Positions 27,182-37,017 of a DNA stretch of 64,000 nucleotides are shown piece after piece. The DNA is from Deltaproteobacteria bacterium (GTDB taxonomy: Bacteria; Desulfobacterota; Syntrophia; Syntrophales; JAFGHS01). Numbering within the stretch: the first letter of the stretch is position 1; each line of letters starts with the position of its first letter. The translations under genes were made by a program, and so were the position numbers. A model generated the notes under the pieces. The model worked only from the letters and a program-made list of their open reading frames with translations. It made no database searches and was not told where the DNA came from. The stretch covers positions 1-64,000 of the forward strand of contig JAFGHS010000042.1 of the NCBI GenBank assembly GCA_016930075.1, in the 5' to 3' direction.

Positions 27182-28504
27182 ATGAAATCGATCGTTGCCA
27201 TTATCGGAAGGCCCAACGTAGGGAAATCGACGCTCTTCAACCGCCTGTCGGACAGAAAGAAGGCGATTGTTATTGATGAGCCGGGCGCCACGCGCGACCG
27301 GAACTATGCCGATTCCACATGGAACGGCAAGACCTTTACCCTTATCGACACGGGGGGGTTCGAACCGGAATCAAAAGAAAAAATCCTCATCCAGATGCGC
27401 GAACAGACCAACCTTGCTGTTGAAGAAGCCGATATTATTATTTTTCTGCTGGATGGCCGGCAGGGGTTGATGCCGGCGGATCAGGAGATTGCCCGGCGGC
27501 TCAGGGGCGTCGACAAACCGGTTTTTTACGTCGTCAACAAGATCGACGGCCCGAAGCATGAAGATGTCGTGGCGGATTTTTACAAACTGGGCGTCGAGCC
27601 TCTCCACGCCGTTTCGGCGCAGCACGGGATCGGGATGTCGGAATTCATGGACGAAATGGCTGAATTGCTGCCGGACGCCGCGGCACAGGAAACCGCTGCC
27701 GACGACGTGATCAAGCTTGCCGTCATCGGCAGGCCCAACGTCGGTAAATCGTCTCTGTTGAATAAAATCCTCGGATACGAAAGAACCATCGTCAATCCCC
27801 TCCCCGGCACGACGAGGGACAGCATCGATTCATCCTTTACGATGAAAGGGCAAAATTATCTTCTCATCGACACGGCGGGGATCAGGCGCAAGAGCCGGAT
27901 CAGCCTCACCCTGGAAAAGTTCAGCGTTGTCCAGGCCATGAAGGCCGTCGATCGCTGCGATGTCGCCCTGCTCGTCATCGACGCGGAGGAAGGCATTACG
28001 GAGCAGGATGTGAAAATCGCCGGTCTGGCCTTTGAAAAGGGAACGGCCTGCATCATCGTCGTCAACAAATGGGACTTGGTGGAAAAGGACGAGCGCACAT
28101 CGGGAACCTACGCGATGGACATTAAAGACAAACTGAAATTTATGGACTTCACGCCGATTATTTTTGTTTCCGCCCTGTCGGGCCAGCGGGTTGTAAAAAT
28201 ATTCGAGTTTGTCGAAAAGGTTTACGGGCAATATACGAAAAGGGTCAATACGGCTGAGTTGAATAATGCGGTTGGGGCGTTTTTGCGAGCCAATCCTCCG
28301 CCTCAGTACCGGAACAAATCCAATCCCGTCAGTTATGCCACGCAGGTTGCCGTAAAGCCCCCGACGTTCATTATGTTTGTCGGCGACCCCAAAAAGATTC
28401 ATTTTTCCTATGAACGCTACCTGATCAATCAGCTTCGCGAGGCCTTCGGTTTCGACCATGTGCCGATCCGGCTTTATTTCAGAAAGAAGCGCAAACCGGA
28501 TTGA
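27182..28504 (+). CDS. der: Ribosome biogenesis GTPase Der (EngA)
   Basis: Two GTPase domains: GRPNVGKSTLFN and GRPNVGKSSLLN; C-terminal KH-like region. Confidence 0.97.
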   Translation: MKSIVAIIGRPNVGKSTLFNRLSDRKKAIVIDEPGATRDRNYADSTWNGKTFTLIDTGGFEPESKEKILIQMREQTNLAVEEADIIIFLLDGRQGLMPADQEIARRLRGVDKPVFYVVNKIDGPKHEDVVADFYKLGVEPLHAVSAQHGIGMSEFMDEMAELLPDAAAQETAADDVIKLAVIGRPNVGKSSLLNKILGYERTIVNPLPGTTRDSIDSSFTMKGQNYLLIDTAGIRRKSRISLTLEKFSVVQAMKAVDRCDVALLVIDAEEGITEQDVKIAGLAFEKGTACIIVVNKWDLVEKDERTSGTYAMDIKDKLKFMDFTPIIFVSALSGQRVVKIFEFVEKVYGQYTKRVNTAELNNAVGAFLRANPPPQYRNKSNPVSYATQVAVKPPTFIMFVGDPKKIHFSYERYLINQLREAFGFDHVPIRLYFRKKRKPD

Positions 28505-28515
28505 GGGGTTTTGCC

Positions 28516-29316
28516 TTATTTCAGGTGGAAGCGGATACAGAGGGTGGCTTTTGACGGGACTAATTTTCCGTTTCGGCGTCCTGGAGAAAAGGATGATTTT
28601 TTGATGGCCTCGACGGCGGCTTCCGTAAAACCCAGCCAGGGAGATTCGACGACTTCAATGTCCTGGAGTTTACCCTGCATGTCGATGAGCAGCTTGAGAA
28701 CGACCTTTCCTTCCTTTCCCAGACGCTGCGCCAACCTTGGATAATCCGGCAGTTCTCTGTGGATGAAGGCCGGGGCGTCGATGTCCCCGAAGGTCCCTTC
28801 CTGGATTCCTGCATTGCCGCCATATTGCGGTTCTGAAGATGGCGCACCGCTTGCCTCAGAGAATAAATTTGCGCCTCCCACGGATGTTTTTATTCCCTGA
28901 AGGGTTTCCGTCTCCGGTTTAAGGTCCCCTGCCGTAAGCAATTCCGGGACGGGTTTCTGCCCGGCCTGCATTGGAGCCGCTTCTTCAACGCGCCTCGGTT
29001 CCCCTTGGCTTGAAGGGATGATGATATTTCTGCTTTCTTTGGGTACAGGTTTTTTTATCGATGCGACGGTTCCTTTCCGCTTTTTGTGTTGAACCGCGGG
29101 TGCGGGGGCATTTTGAACGAGAGTAACGATGATCGGTTCCGTTGCCGGAAGGATTTGTGCGGCAGGAGCGACAACCAGTAATGATAAAATAAAGCAGTGA
29201 ACCGCTGTGGAAACGATAATCCCGCGCTTTCGCAGCAAGGCATTCGACCGAACCCCGCCGGCATTCGTCTTTTTCTGAATGACAGAATCTTGATCAACCA
29301 TAGCCGAGATCTTCAT
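28516..29316 (-). CDS. TonB-family energy transducer
   Basis: N-terminal TM, Pro/Lys-rich middle, C-terminal 'DYPRLAQRLGKEGKVVLKLLIDMQGKLQDIEVVESPWLGFTEAAVEAIKKSSFSP'. Confidence 0.9.
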   Translation of the reverse strand: MKISAMVDQDSVIQKKTNAGGVRSNALLRKRGIIVSTAVHCFILSLLVVAPAAQILPATEPIIVTLVQNAPAPAVQHKKRKGTVASIKKPVPKESRNIIIPSSQGEPRRVEEAAPMQAGQKPVPELLTAGDLKPETETLQGIKTSVGGANLFSEASGAPSSEPQYGGNAGIQEGTFGDIDAPAFIHRELPDYPRLAQRLGKEGKVVLKLLIDMQGKLQDIEVVESPWLGFTEAAVEAIKKSSFSPGRRNGKLVPSKATLCIRFHLK

Positions 29317-29613
29317 GAAATCCGATAAGCCCTGAATTTTTACGGTATATATATGACAAATAGGAGCTCTATTGCATTCGTCGGTTTACTATCATTTTCA
29401 TTAAACCGAGTCAATGATTTAACATGCCATATTCCGTGGGCGCAGGGCATGAGGATGGGGCGGCGGATGGGGCTAAGGCGTTGAATCGCGACAATGATGG
29501 GGAATGAGGAGAGTGAAATTCATCCTTGCAAAACGATGATGTTTATGGCTTTATCTCAAGTTCAATGCATCATAAAATCGGTGTGCATAACCGAATCATA
29601 GGGGGTTATTGGA

Positions 29614-32010
29614 ATGCAAACAGCTAAAGAATTGAGGGGAAAAATCGTCAGCAAGGCGGTCCGCAACGTCAAGCGGGGTTATGCCGATGACGATTCAAAA
29701 CGGGGAATGTATCGCAAGGGGATCAGGCTCGATCTGCAACGCTCCCGCCTGATGACCGAATCGTTCAAGGAAACGGACGGGCAGGCCATGGTTCTCCGCC
29801 GGGCCAAAGCCCTGGCCAATCTTCTGGATAAAATGGGTATTTTTATCCGCGATCATGAGCGGATTGTGGGTTATCAGACGTCCGATAAAAACGGTATTTA
29901 CCATCCCATCGACCAGAACTGGAAATCGGTCCTGCGTCTGGTGAACAGTAAAGCCGGGAAAAGTCTCCTCGACAAGGCGGGCCGGAAGGAACTGGATGAA
30001 CTTTGCGCCTACTGGAAGGGCAAATCCATGAGTGACCGCCACCAGGAGGCATTGCCCGACGATCTGAAAAAATATTGGACCTATGAAGGGACATTTCTCT
30101 GGAGCCAGCTGTCCGAGTTGGGCATCCCGGATTATGAAAACCTCTTTAAAACAGGGCTCAAAGGCCGCATCGACATGGCCCGGAAACGGATCGAGGAAAT
30201 CGACCGGACCATCCCCGTGGACTATGTGGACCAGAAGGAGTTTCTGGAGGCCGTGATCATCAGCCTGGAGGCGGTTATCCGCTTTGCCCGGCGCTACGCC
30301 AAACTCGCGGAGGCGATGGCCAAAAAGGAAACAAAGCGGGACCGGAAGGCGGAACTTAGGGAAGTCGCCCGGATTTGCTCTATTGTGCCGGAATTGCCGC
30401 CTCAGACTTTTGCCGAGGCGGTCCAGTTTTTCTATTTCATTCATCTGATCCGTTATGTCGAATATTCCACACTCGGCGTCGGCGTCCGCATCGATCAGCT
30501 CTTCGGCCCCTTCTATGAAAAAGACCTGAAGGCGGGCCGCATCACGAAAGAAGAAGCCCTTGACATCCTGCAGCTCCTCTGGATCAAACTCAACGAACTG
30601 GGACTGGTTTATTCGCCCACGGTGAGTTCCGTTTACGGTGGCGTTGCATCCCTCCAGGCCGTGACTATCGGCGGGACCGATGAAAAAGGCCGGGACGTCA
30701 CCAACGATCTGACTTACCTGGCCCTCGAGGCGGCCAAACAACTGCAATTGATCGAGCCCAGCATCGTCCTGCGTCTCCATGCAAAGACGCCGGACAAGGT
30801 TTACGACAGTGCTGTGGACGTCATCAAAACGGGCGTCGGCTATCCGTCTCTGTTCAACGATGAAGCCCTGATCCCGCTGTATAAGCGTTGGGGCGTGCCG
30901 GAAAAAGACGCCAAAAACTATGCCGTCACGGGCTGCGTCTATATCGAAATCCCCGGCAAAAACGTCATGCGCCGGTCTGTGGGCTATTTCGTGCTGCCCA
31001 AATGCCTCTGGTGGGCCCTGCATCAGGGCGTCGATCCCAAAACGGGCGAGCAGCGCGGCGCGCGCACGAAAGACCCGGCGACGTTCAAATCCTGGAAGGA
31101 TCTCCTCAAAGCCTATGAAGAGCAGGTCCGGTTTTTCACAAACAAGATGGAACAGCTGGAGCGGATCAACCTGGAGCTTTATGAGAAGTATTGCCCCCGC
31201 CCCTTCTACTCCGCCGTTGTCGAGGGCTGCATCGAAAAAGGGAAGGACGCACGGAAATGGGTGTATCCCTCCATGCTCCATCATTTCACCCAGGTCATCG
31301 GCGGCACGAATGTCGCCGACGCCATCACGGCGGTCCGGAAAGTCGTCTTCGACGACAAGCTCCTGACCCTGCCCGAACTGATCAAGATCATGGACAAGAA
31401 CTGGGCGGGCCGCGAGGACATCCGGCAGGCCTGCCTGAACGCCCCCAAATTCGGCAACGACGACAACTACGCCGATCTCATTGCCCGTGACGTGCACAGC
31501 CGCGGTGAGGCGGCCATGGAAACGGTGAAAGACCGGTACGGTTTTTCCAACCGCGGCGACGGAAGCGCCGTGTCCGCCACCTACGGCCTGGCCATCGATA
31601 CGCCGGCAACCCCGGAAGGTCGTCTGGACGGCGAGCCCTTCGCCGATTCGACCCTGGCGCCCCTGCCGGGCAAAGACAGGAAAGGCCCTACGGCGGTGCT
31701 CAATTCCTGCGCCAAGATTTCGACGGTGGATACCTACAATCACCTGCTGAACCAGAAGTTTCTGCCGAAGTTCCTGGATGACGACCTGAAGCCCGTCTTC
31801 ATCAGTTATCTCAAGACCTGGAAGGATATGGGAGTGCCCCACATCCAGTTTAACGTGGTCGATAAGAATAAGCTGGTCGCCGCCCAGACCTATCCGCAAA
31901 AATACGCCGATATGATTGTCCGCGTTGCCGGCTTCAGCGCCTACTTTGTCGATCTGTCCCGGGGTCTGCAAGATCACATCATCGCCAGGACGGAGCAGAG
32001 TTTAAAGTAG
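29614..32010 (+). CDS. Glycyl-radical enzyme (PFL-like superfamily), atypical GCVY active-site loop
   Basis: 798 aa; catalytic Cys in 'AVTGCVYIEIPGKN'; glycyl-radical loop 'IVRVAGFSAYFVDLSRGLQDHIIART' near the C-terminus. Confidence 0.93.
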   Translation: MQTAKELRGKIVSKAVRNVKRGYADDDSKRGMYRKGIRLDLQRSRLMTESFKETDGQAMVLRRAKALANLLDKMGIFIRDHERIVGYQTSDKNGIYHPIDQNWKSVLRLVNSKAGKSLLDKAGRKELDELCAYWKGKSMSDRHQEALPDDLKKYWTYEGTFLWSQLSELGIPDYENLFKTGLKGRIDMARKRIEEIDRTIPVDYVDQKEFLEAVIISLEAVIRFARRYAKLAEAMAKKETKRDRKAELREVARICSIVPELPPQTFAEAVQFFYFIHLIRYVEYSTLGVGVRIDQLFGPFYEKDLKAGRITKEEALDILQLLWIKLNELGLVYSPTVSSVYGGVASLQAVTIGGTDEKGRDVTNDLTYLALEAAKQLQLIEPSIVLRLHAKTPDKVYDSAVDVIKTGVGYPSLFNDEALIPLYKRWGVPEKDAKNYAVTGCVYIEIPGKNVMRRSVGYFVLPKCLWWALHQGVDPKTGEQRGARTKDPATFKSWKDLLKAYEEQVRFFTNKMEQLERINLELYEKYCPRPFYSAVVEGCIEKGKDARKWVYPSMLHHFTQVIGGTNVADAITAVRKVVFDDKLLTLPELIKIMDKNWAGREDIRQACLNAPKFGNDDNYADLIARDVHSRGEAAMETVKDRYGFSNRGDGSAVSATYGLAIDTPATPEGRLDGEPFADSTLAPLPGKDRKGPTAVLNSCAKISTVDTYNHLLNQKFLPKFLDDDLKPVFISYLKTWKDMGVPHIQFNVVDKNKLVAAQTYPQKYADMIVRVAGFSAYFVDLSRGLQDHIIARTEQSLK

Positions 32011-32012
32011 CC

Positions 32013-32915
32013 ATGGAAACCGGCGTCGTTTTCAATATCCAGCGTTTCAGCGTCCACGACGGGCCGGGCATCCGAACCACCGTCTTCATGAAGGGCTGCC
32101 CGCTTAGCTGCCTGTGGTGCTCCAATCCGGAATCGCAGGATTTTGCCCCCGTACTTCTGGCAAGGGATATTCTCTGCCAGGGATGCGGCGCCTGCGTCAA
32201 GGCCTGCCCCCAGGGGGCCGTCACCCTGACGCGGAAGTCGGGACGGACTATTGACCGCCGGAAGTGCGACAACTGTTTTCAATGCGTTGCCGCCTGTCTC
32301 TATCAGTCTTTGACGATCTGCGGTCAAACAATGACCGTGCAAGAGGTTATGGATGAGGTAGTGCAGGACCGGATGTTTTATAAAAATTCCGGCGGCGGCG
32401 TGACGGTTTCGGGCGGCGAGGCTTTGGCGCAGAGCCGGTTTGTCCTGGCGCTGCTGAAACAATGCCAGAAGGAGGGATTGCATACGGCCCTCGACACATC
32501 CGGTTACGCTCCTTGGGAAAAGCTTAAGTCCCTTCTGCCTTTTGTCGATGTCCTCCTCTATGACCTGAAGCACCTTGACCCGGCGGAGCATAAAAGAACC
32601 ACCGGCGTGGACAATGCGGTTATTCTTGAAAATCTGGAAAAGGCCGCAAAGCGTTCAGAAGTCTGGCTCCGTCTGCCGCTCGTGGCCGGCTTTAACGATT
32701 CCGTCGGCCACGTCAAAAAGATTGCCCGGTTAGGAAAGTCACTGGGCGTGGAGAAGGTCTCTTTTCTCCCTTACCATGAAGGGGGAATCGCTAAAAAAAG
32801 GCACTTGGGAAAGACCGGCGATATCTTCATCGCAAAGGCGCCCGGCGACAAACAGATCCTTAAATTAAAAGACATTGTGGAAAAAGAGGGCATGAAAGTA
32901 ACGGTCGGCAACTAA
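32013..32915 (+). CDS. Glycyl-radical enzyme activating protein (radical SAM with ferredoxin-like insert)
   Basis: 'GPGIRTTVFMKGCPLSCLWCSNPES' CxxxCxxC plus 'CQGCGACVKACPQGAV' and 'CDNCFQCVAAC'. Confidence 0.96.
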   Translation: METGVVFNIQRFSVHDGPGIRTTVFMKGCPLSCLWCSNPESQDFAPVLLARDILCQGCGACVKACPQGAVTLTRKSGRTIDRRKCDNCFQCVAACLYQSLTICGQTMTVQEVMDEVVQDRMFYKNSGGGVTVSGGEALAQSRFVLALLKQCQKEGLHTALDTSGYAPWEKLKSLLPFVDVLLYDLKHLDPAEHKRTTGVDNAVILENLEKAAKRSEVWLRLPLVAGFNDSVGHVKKIARLGKSLGVEKVSFLPYHEGGIAKKRHLGKTGDIFIAKAPGDKQILKLKDIVEKEGMKVTVGN

Positions 32916-32929
32916 TGAAGTAAAGGAGG

Positions 32930-33787
32930 TTGATGATGGACATTCAAAACGTTTGCGTTTTAGGCGCCGGGTTGATGGGCAACGGCATAGCCCAGATATG
33001 TGCCCAGGCAGGTTATCAGGTTGCATTGCGCGATATTGAACAGCGATTTATCGATGGCGGCATGAATACCATAAAGAAGAATCTGGGGCGGGATGTGGAG
33101 AAGGGGAAACGCACCCAGGAGGAAATGAAAGCCGTCCTGGGGCGGATCAAACCGACCCTTGATCTTGCGGAGGCTGCCGGCAATGCCGACATCGTTGTCG
33201 AAGTGGTTATTGAGGTCATGGACGTCAAGAAAAAGGTTTATGGGGAGTTGGAAACGATTGTGCCGGCCCACTGCCTGTTTTTTACCAACACCTCCGGCCT
33301 CAGCATCACGGAAATGGCGGCCATCACGAAACGCCCGGAGCGGTTTATCGGGACGCATTTTTTCAATCCCGTGCCGGTGATGCGTCTGCTTGAGATCATC
33401 AGGGGCTACGAGACCTCCGACGAGACCCTTGCCATCGCCTCCGAATGGGGCAAAAAAATCGGCAAGGACGTCATTGTCGTCAAGGAAGCCCCCGCCTTTG
33501 CCGTCAACCGGGTCCTCTGCACGATGATCAACGAGGCGTTTTACGCCCTCGATGAAGGGATTGCCAGTGCGGAAGACATCGACAAGGGCATGGTCCTGGG
33601 CTGCAATCATCCCATGGGGCCCCTGGCCCTGGCCGATCTGGTGGGGAACGACACCCTGCTGCACGTCATCGAAGGGATGCACCGGGAACTGGGCGACAAG
33701 TATCGGCCTGCGCCGATCTTACAGAAACTCGTGCGGGCGGGACGCTTCGGCAGGAAAACGGGCAAAGGCGTCTACGATTACACATAG
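32930..33787 (+). CDS. 3-hydroxyacyl-CoA (3-hydroxybutyryl-CoA) dehydrogenase
   Basis: '[24 protein letters not shown]' Rossmann motif; '[26 protein letters not shown]'. Confidence 0.95.
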   Translation: MMMDIQNVCVLGAGLMGNGIAQICAQAGYQVALRDIEQRFIDGGMNTIKKNLGRDVEKGKRTQEEMKAVLGRIKPTLDLAEAAGNADIVVEVVIEVMDVKKKVYGELETIVPAHCLFFTNTSGLSITEMAAITKRPERFIGTHFFNPVPVMRLLEIIRGYETSDETLAIASEWGKKIGKDVIVVKEAPAFAVNRVLCTMINEAFYALDEGIASAEDIDKGMVLGCNHPMGPLALADLVGNDTLLHVIEGMHRELGDKYRPAPILQKLVRAGRFGRKTGKGVYDYT

Positions 33788-33793
33788 GACAAA

Positions 33794-33831
33794 CAGGGGC
33801 CGGGTCTTCGCTTTTGAAGAACCGGCCCCTG
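33794..33831. terminator. Bidirectional Rho-independent terminator between convergent genes
   Basis: caggggccgggtcttcgcttttgaagaaccggcccctg followed by a T-rich tract. Confidence 0.8.
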
Positions 33832-33935
33832 CCGTTTATTATCCCTTTTTTTGCAGTTCATTTCCCGGGGGCATGGGAAACCGGGTTTCCGGTGTGAGGC
33901 CGATGGCTTGTCCTTTTGCCGGAGATTTACCGACA

Positions 33936-35870
33936 CTATAATTTCAAAGCCGCCAGGTAGCCGTCGCGCACAGCTTCCATGATCCCGTGGGGCTCCGCGG
34001 CGTCGCCGACACAGACAACCTCCGGTCCTTTTCCGGCCATGGCTTTGAACAGGGCGTCGTTCCCGGCAGACCCGACGGCGAGTATGACCGTATCGGCAGG
34101 CAATGTTGTCTGCCGCCCGTCGGCCGTCGTGATCTGCACGCCGTCTCCGGATATTTCACGGCACGTCGCTTCGGTGTACATTGCAACACGTTGTTCCCGG
34201 AGACCGTCCAGCAACCGGCGCCTGGCCATGGGGCCCATCTCGCCCGCCATTCGCTTGAGCATTTCAATAATCACAACGGTCTTGCTTCTCGTGGCCAGCC
34301 AGTGCGCCGTATCGCAGCCCACCAGGCCGCCGCCGATAATCACGCAATTCTGCCCCGCCGGGGCCTTGCCGGCCAGGACGTCCTGGGCCGTCACAACGTT
34401 GGGGGCATCAATGCCGGCGATGGGCGGTTTTACGGGGATGCCGCCCAGGGCGAGGATGACGGCATCGGGTTTTTCCGCCAGAATAATCTCCGGCGTTGCC
34501 TCCGTGTTGAGCCGCGTTTCGACGCCGCCCTTTTCGAGCTGCGTTGTCTGATAGGCAATCCAGGGGAAAATGTCTTCCTTGTTCGGCGGCATGGCGGCAA
34601 TCGTCAGCTGGCCGCCCAGTTTGTCGTTCTTCTCGAAGAGGACGACCCGGTGGCCCCGCAGGGCGGCAACACGCGCCGCCTCCATCCCTGCCGGTCCGCC
34701 GCCCACCACGACCACTTTTTTCGTCTCCGGGGCGGGCGTGATGCGCCGTTCTTCTTCCCTGCCCGCGGCGGGATTAATCGTGCAAATAACGCCTTCACCC
34801 CGGCGGCCGAGGCGTTCGATGCATTCCATGCAGCCGATACAGTAATTGATGTCTTCAAGCCTTCCTCCCATGACCTTGTTGGGAAGCTCAGGATCGGCGA
34901 TGAGGCGCCTGCCGATGGCGATGAGGTCGGCTTTCCCCTCCCTCAGGACTTTTTCGCCCGTTTCCTGATCGAGCCTCCCGACGGCCATAACCGGTACCGT
35001 CGTGACTTTTTTTACGGCTTCCGCCAAAGGGACAAGAAAGGCCGCTTTGTCCGGCAGGGGCGCTTTGGTGATATGTGAAAAGGCCGCATAAGCGGAAGCG
35101 TGAACCGCACAGGCCCCTGCTTTGACGGCCATGGGCACAACCTCAAGCGTTTCTTCGATGGTGATGCCGTTTTCGATGCCGTACTCCATAACGTTCAGGC
35201 GCGGCCAGATGGGATAATCGGCCCCGGCGGCAGCCTTCATGGCCTCCGTGATTTCGACGAGGAACCGGGCCTTGTTCTCCAAGCTGCCGCCGTATTTGTC
35301 CTTTCGCTTGTTGGACGAGGAAGACAAAAACGAGGCGACAAGGTACTGGTGGGCGCCGTGGATTTCCACGCCGTCCACGCCGACGTCTCTGGCCCTCCGC
35401 GTTGAGTCGGCGAAACACCGGATGATTTCTTCGATTTCCTCAACCGTCAGTTCATGGGGGAGTCTGCCGCCGACGCCGATCATCCGGCCCGGCGACGCCA
35501 CGGCGGAGGGCGATACCTGGACATACTCGCCGTTTTTCACTTCATAACCGGCATGATGCAGCTGGACGGCAATCTTCGCGCCGTGCTTGTGCACCGCCTT
35601 GACGAGCTTTTCCCAGCCCGGCAGATACTTGTCGTCGCCCAGTCCCACCTGATTGGGACCCCGGCACCATTCGCCGGGACCGGTCCCTTCCACGATGATG
35701 AGTCCCGTTCCGCCTTTTGCCCGGGCTTCGTAATAATCGATGATGCGCCGGCCGATGATTCCCGCTTCGGAATAAGCGGTTCCCATGGGCGGCAGGACGA
35801 TCCGGTTCTTCAGCTGCATTTTTCCGATGTTGATGGGTTGAAACAGCATTTTATATGGGGTTGTTGTCAT
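33936..35870 (-). CDS. Old-yellow-enzyme / 2,4-dienoyl-CoA reductase-like FMN-FeS-FAD oxidoreductase
   Basis: 644 aa; N-terminal OYE barrel, 'CIGCMECIERLGRRGEGVICTINPAAG' Cys motif, 'KVVVVGGGPAGMEAARVAALRGHRVVLFE' FAD fold. Confidence 0.92.
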   Translation of the reverse strand: MTTTPYKMLFQPINIGKMQLKNRIVLPPMGTAYSEAGIIGRRIIDYYEARAKGGTGLIIVEGTGPGEWCRGPNQVGLGDDKYLPGWEKLVKAVHKHGAKIAVQLHHAGYEVKNGEYVQVSPSAVASPGRMIGVGGRLPHELTVEEIEEIIRCFADSTRRARDVGVDGVEIHGAHQYLVASFLSSSSNKRKDKYGGSLENKARFLVEITEAMKAAAGADYPIWPRLNVMEYGIENGITIEETLEVVPMAVKAGACAVHASAYAAFSHITKAPLPDKAAFLVPLAEAVKKVTTVPVMAVGRLDQETGEKVLREGKADLIAIGRRLIADPELPNKVMGGRLEDINYCIGCMECIERLGRRGEGVICTINPAAGREEERRITPAPETKKVVVVGGGPAGMEAARVAALRGHRVVLFEKNDKLGGQLTIAAMPPNKEDIFPWIAYQTTQLEKGGVETRLNTEATPEIILAEKPDAVILALGGIPVKPPIAGIDAPNVVTAQDVLAGKAPAGQNCVIIGGGLVGCDTAHWLATRSKTVVIIEMLKRMAGEMGPMARRRLLDGLREQRVAMYTEATCREISGDGVQITTADGRQTTLPADTVILAVGSAGNDALFKAMAGKGPEVVCVGDAAEPHGIMEAVRDGYLAALKL

Positions 35871-35883
35871 GAGGGCCTCCTGA

Positions 35884-36771
35884 TTAACGTTTTAAATCGC
35901 TTAAATACTCGATGAGAATGCGGTTCACCTCGTCGGGCCGCTCCATCTGCGTCCAGTGGCCGCAGTTGCCGATGAGGCGTTTTGTCAGATTTGTGCAATG
36001 GCGCTCCATGCCGTCCATCATGCCCGGCAGCAGGATGGGATCGTTTTCCGCGCCGATCATGAGGGCGGGCATGGTTACTTTCGCGTCCGTCAGGTGGGCC
36101 GTGATCTCCCAGTTGCGGTCCGCGTTGCGGTAATAGTTGATGGGCCCCGTGAATCCGCCCTTTTTGTAAGCATCGTAATAAACCTTCATGGTCTCGTCCG
36201 TCATGAAGCTTGTGTCTTTGGCAATGTTGCGCATGGTCGATTTGAGCCACCTTTCGACATTGGGCTCGATCTCCGACTCCGCAAGGCCCGGTTCCTGAAA
36301 ATGGAGGACATAATTAAACCGGCCGTCGCCTAACTTCTTATAGGCGTCCGTCGGCCTTGTCTGCCCCCGGCCATGAAAAGGGGTATTGAGAGAAATGACC
36401 CGTTCCACCCTTTGAGGCGCCAGCAGGGCCATCTGCCAGACAATGACGCCGCCCCAGTCGTGGCCGACGATGACGGCCTTTTTTTCGCCCAGGGCGTCAA
36501 GGAGGCCCGTCATGTCCGCAACGAGATGATAAATGTCGTAAAGCTCGATGCCGACGGGCTTGTCCGTGTCTCCATAACCGCGCAGGTCGGGGGCGATAGC
36601 GTGGAATCCCGCGGCGGCGAGAGCGGGAATCTGATGGCGCCAGGAGTACCACAATTCCGGGAACCCGTGCAGGAAAATGACAGGAAATCCCTCACCCTGC
36701 TCGGCATAGTGCATTCGAATTCCGTTTGTCTGGGCAAACCGATGTGTCCATGTTTCTTCCATAATATTCAT
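35884..36771 (-). CDS. Alpha/beta hydrolase (epoxide hydrolase / haloalkane dehalogenase-like)
   Basis: 'VIFLHGFPELWYSWRHQIPALAAAGFHAIAPDLRGYGDTDKP' and 'VIVGHDWGGVIVWQMA' (nucleophile Asp). Confidence 0.92.
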   Translation of the reverse strand: MNIMEETWTHRFAQTNGIRMHYAEQGEGFPVIFLHGFPELWYSWRHQIPALAAAGFHAIAPDLRGYGDTDKPVGIELYDIYHLVADMTGLLDALGEKKAVIVGHDWGGVIVWQMALLAPQRVERVISLNTPFHGRGQTRPTDAYKKLGDGRFNYVLHFQEPGLAESEIEPNVERWLKSTMRNIAKDTSFMTDETMKVYYDAYKKGGFTGPINYYRNADRNWEITAHLTDAKVTMPALMIGAENDPILLPGMMDGMERHCTNLTKRLIGNCGHWTQMERPDEVNRILIEYLSDLKR

Positions 36772-36863
36772 CCTTTATTTTAAGTAAGGTTTACAACCAC
36801 TAAATCACAAAAAGCTCAGCATGACAGGCATGTACAAGAAGACCTTTGAAAAACGCCTCTTTT

Positions 36864-36947
36864 GTCATGACGACCGAAGCGAAGCAATCTCATCAGTATC
36901 CAATAATTGGAGAGATTGCCACGGCGCTATGCGCCTCACCATGACAG
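36864..36947. repeat. REP/MITE-like imperfect palindromic intergenic element
   Basis: gtcatgacgaccgaagcgaagcaatctc ... gagattgccacggcgctatgcgcctcaccatgac. Confidence 0.55.
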
Positions 36948-37017
36948 GAAAAACGGAAATTCAAAGTTCTCACACGGTCACCTGCCGGATTCCTTGATCT
37001 CTGCCCCTCCCAGCCGG

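Noticed and set aside
29695-31977. 760-aa - strand ORF opposite the glycyl-radical enzyme
   Set aside because: Antisense shadow; the + strand has full catalytic and glycyl-radical motifs and a downstream activase.
33987-35078. 363-aa + strand ORF opposite the OYE reductase
   Set aside because: Antisense shadow of a clear FMN/FeS/FAD enzyme; no recognisable motifs.
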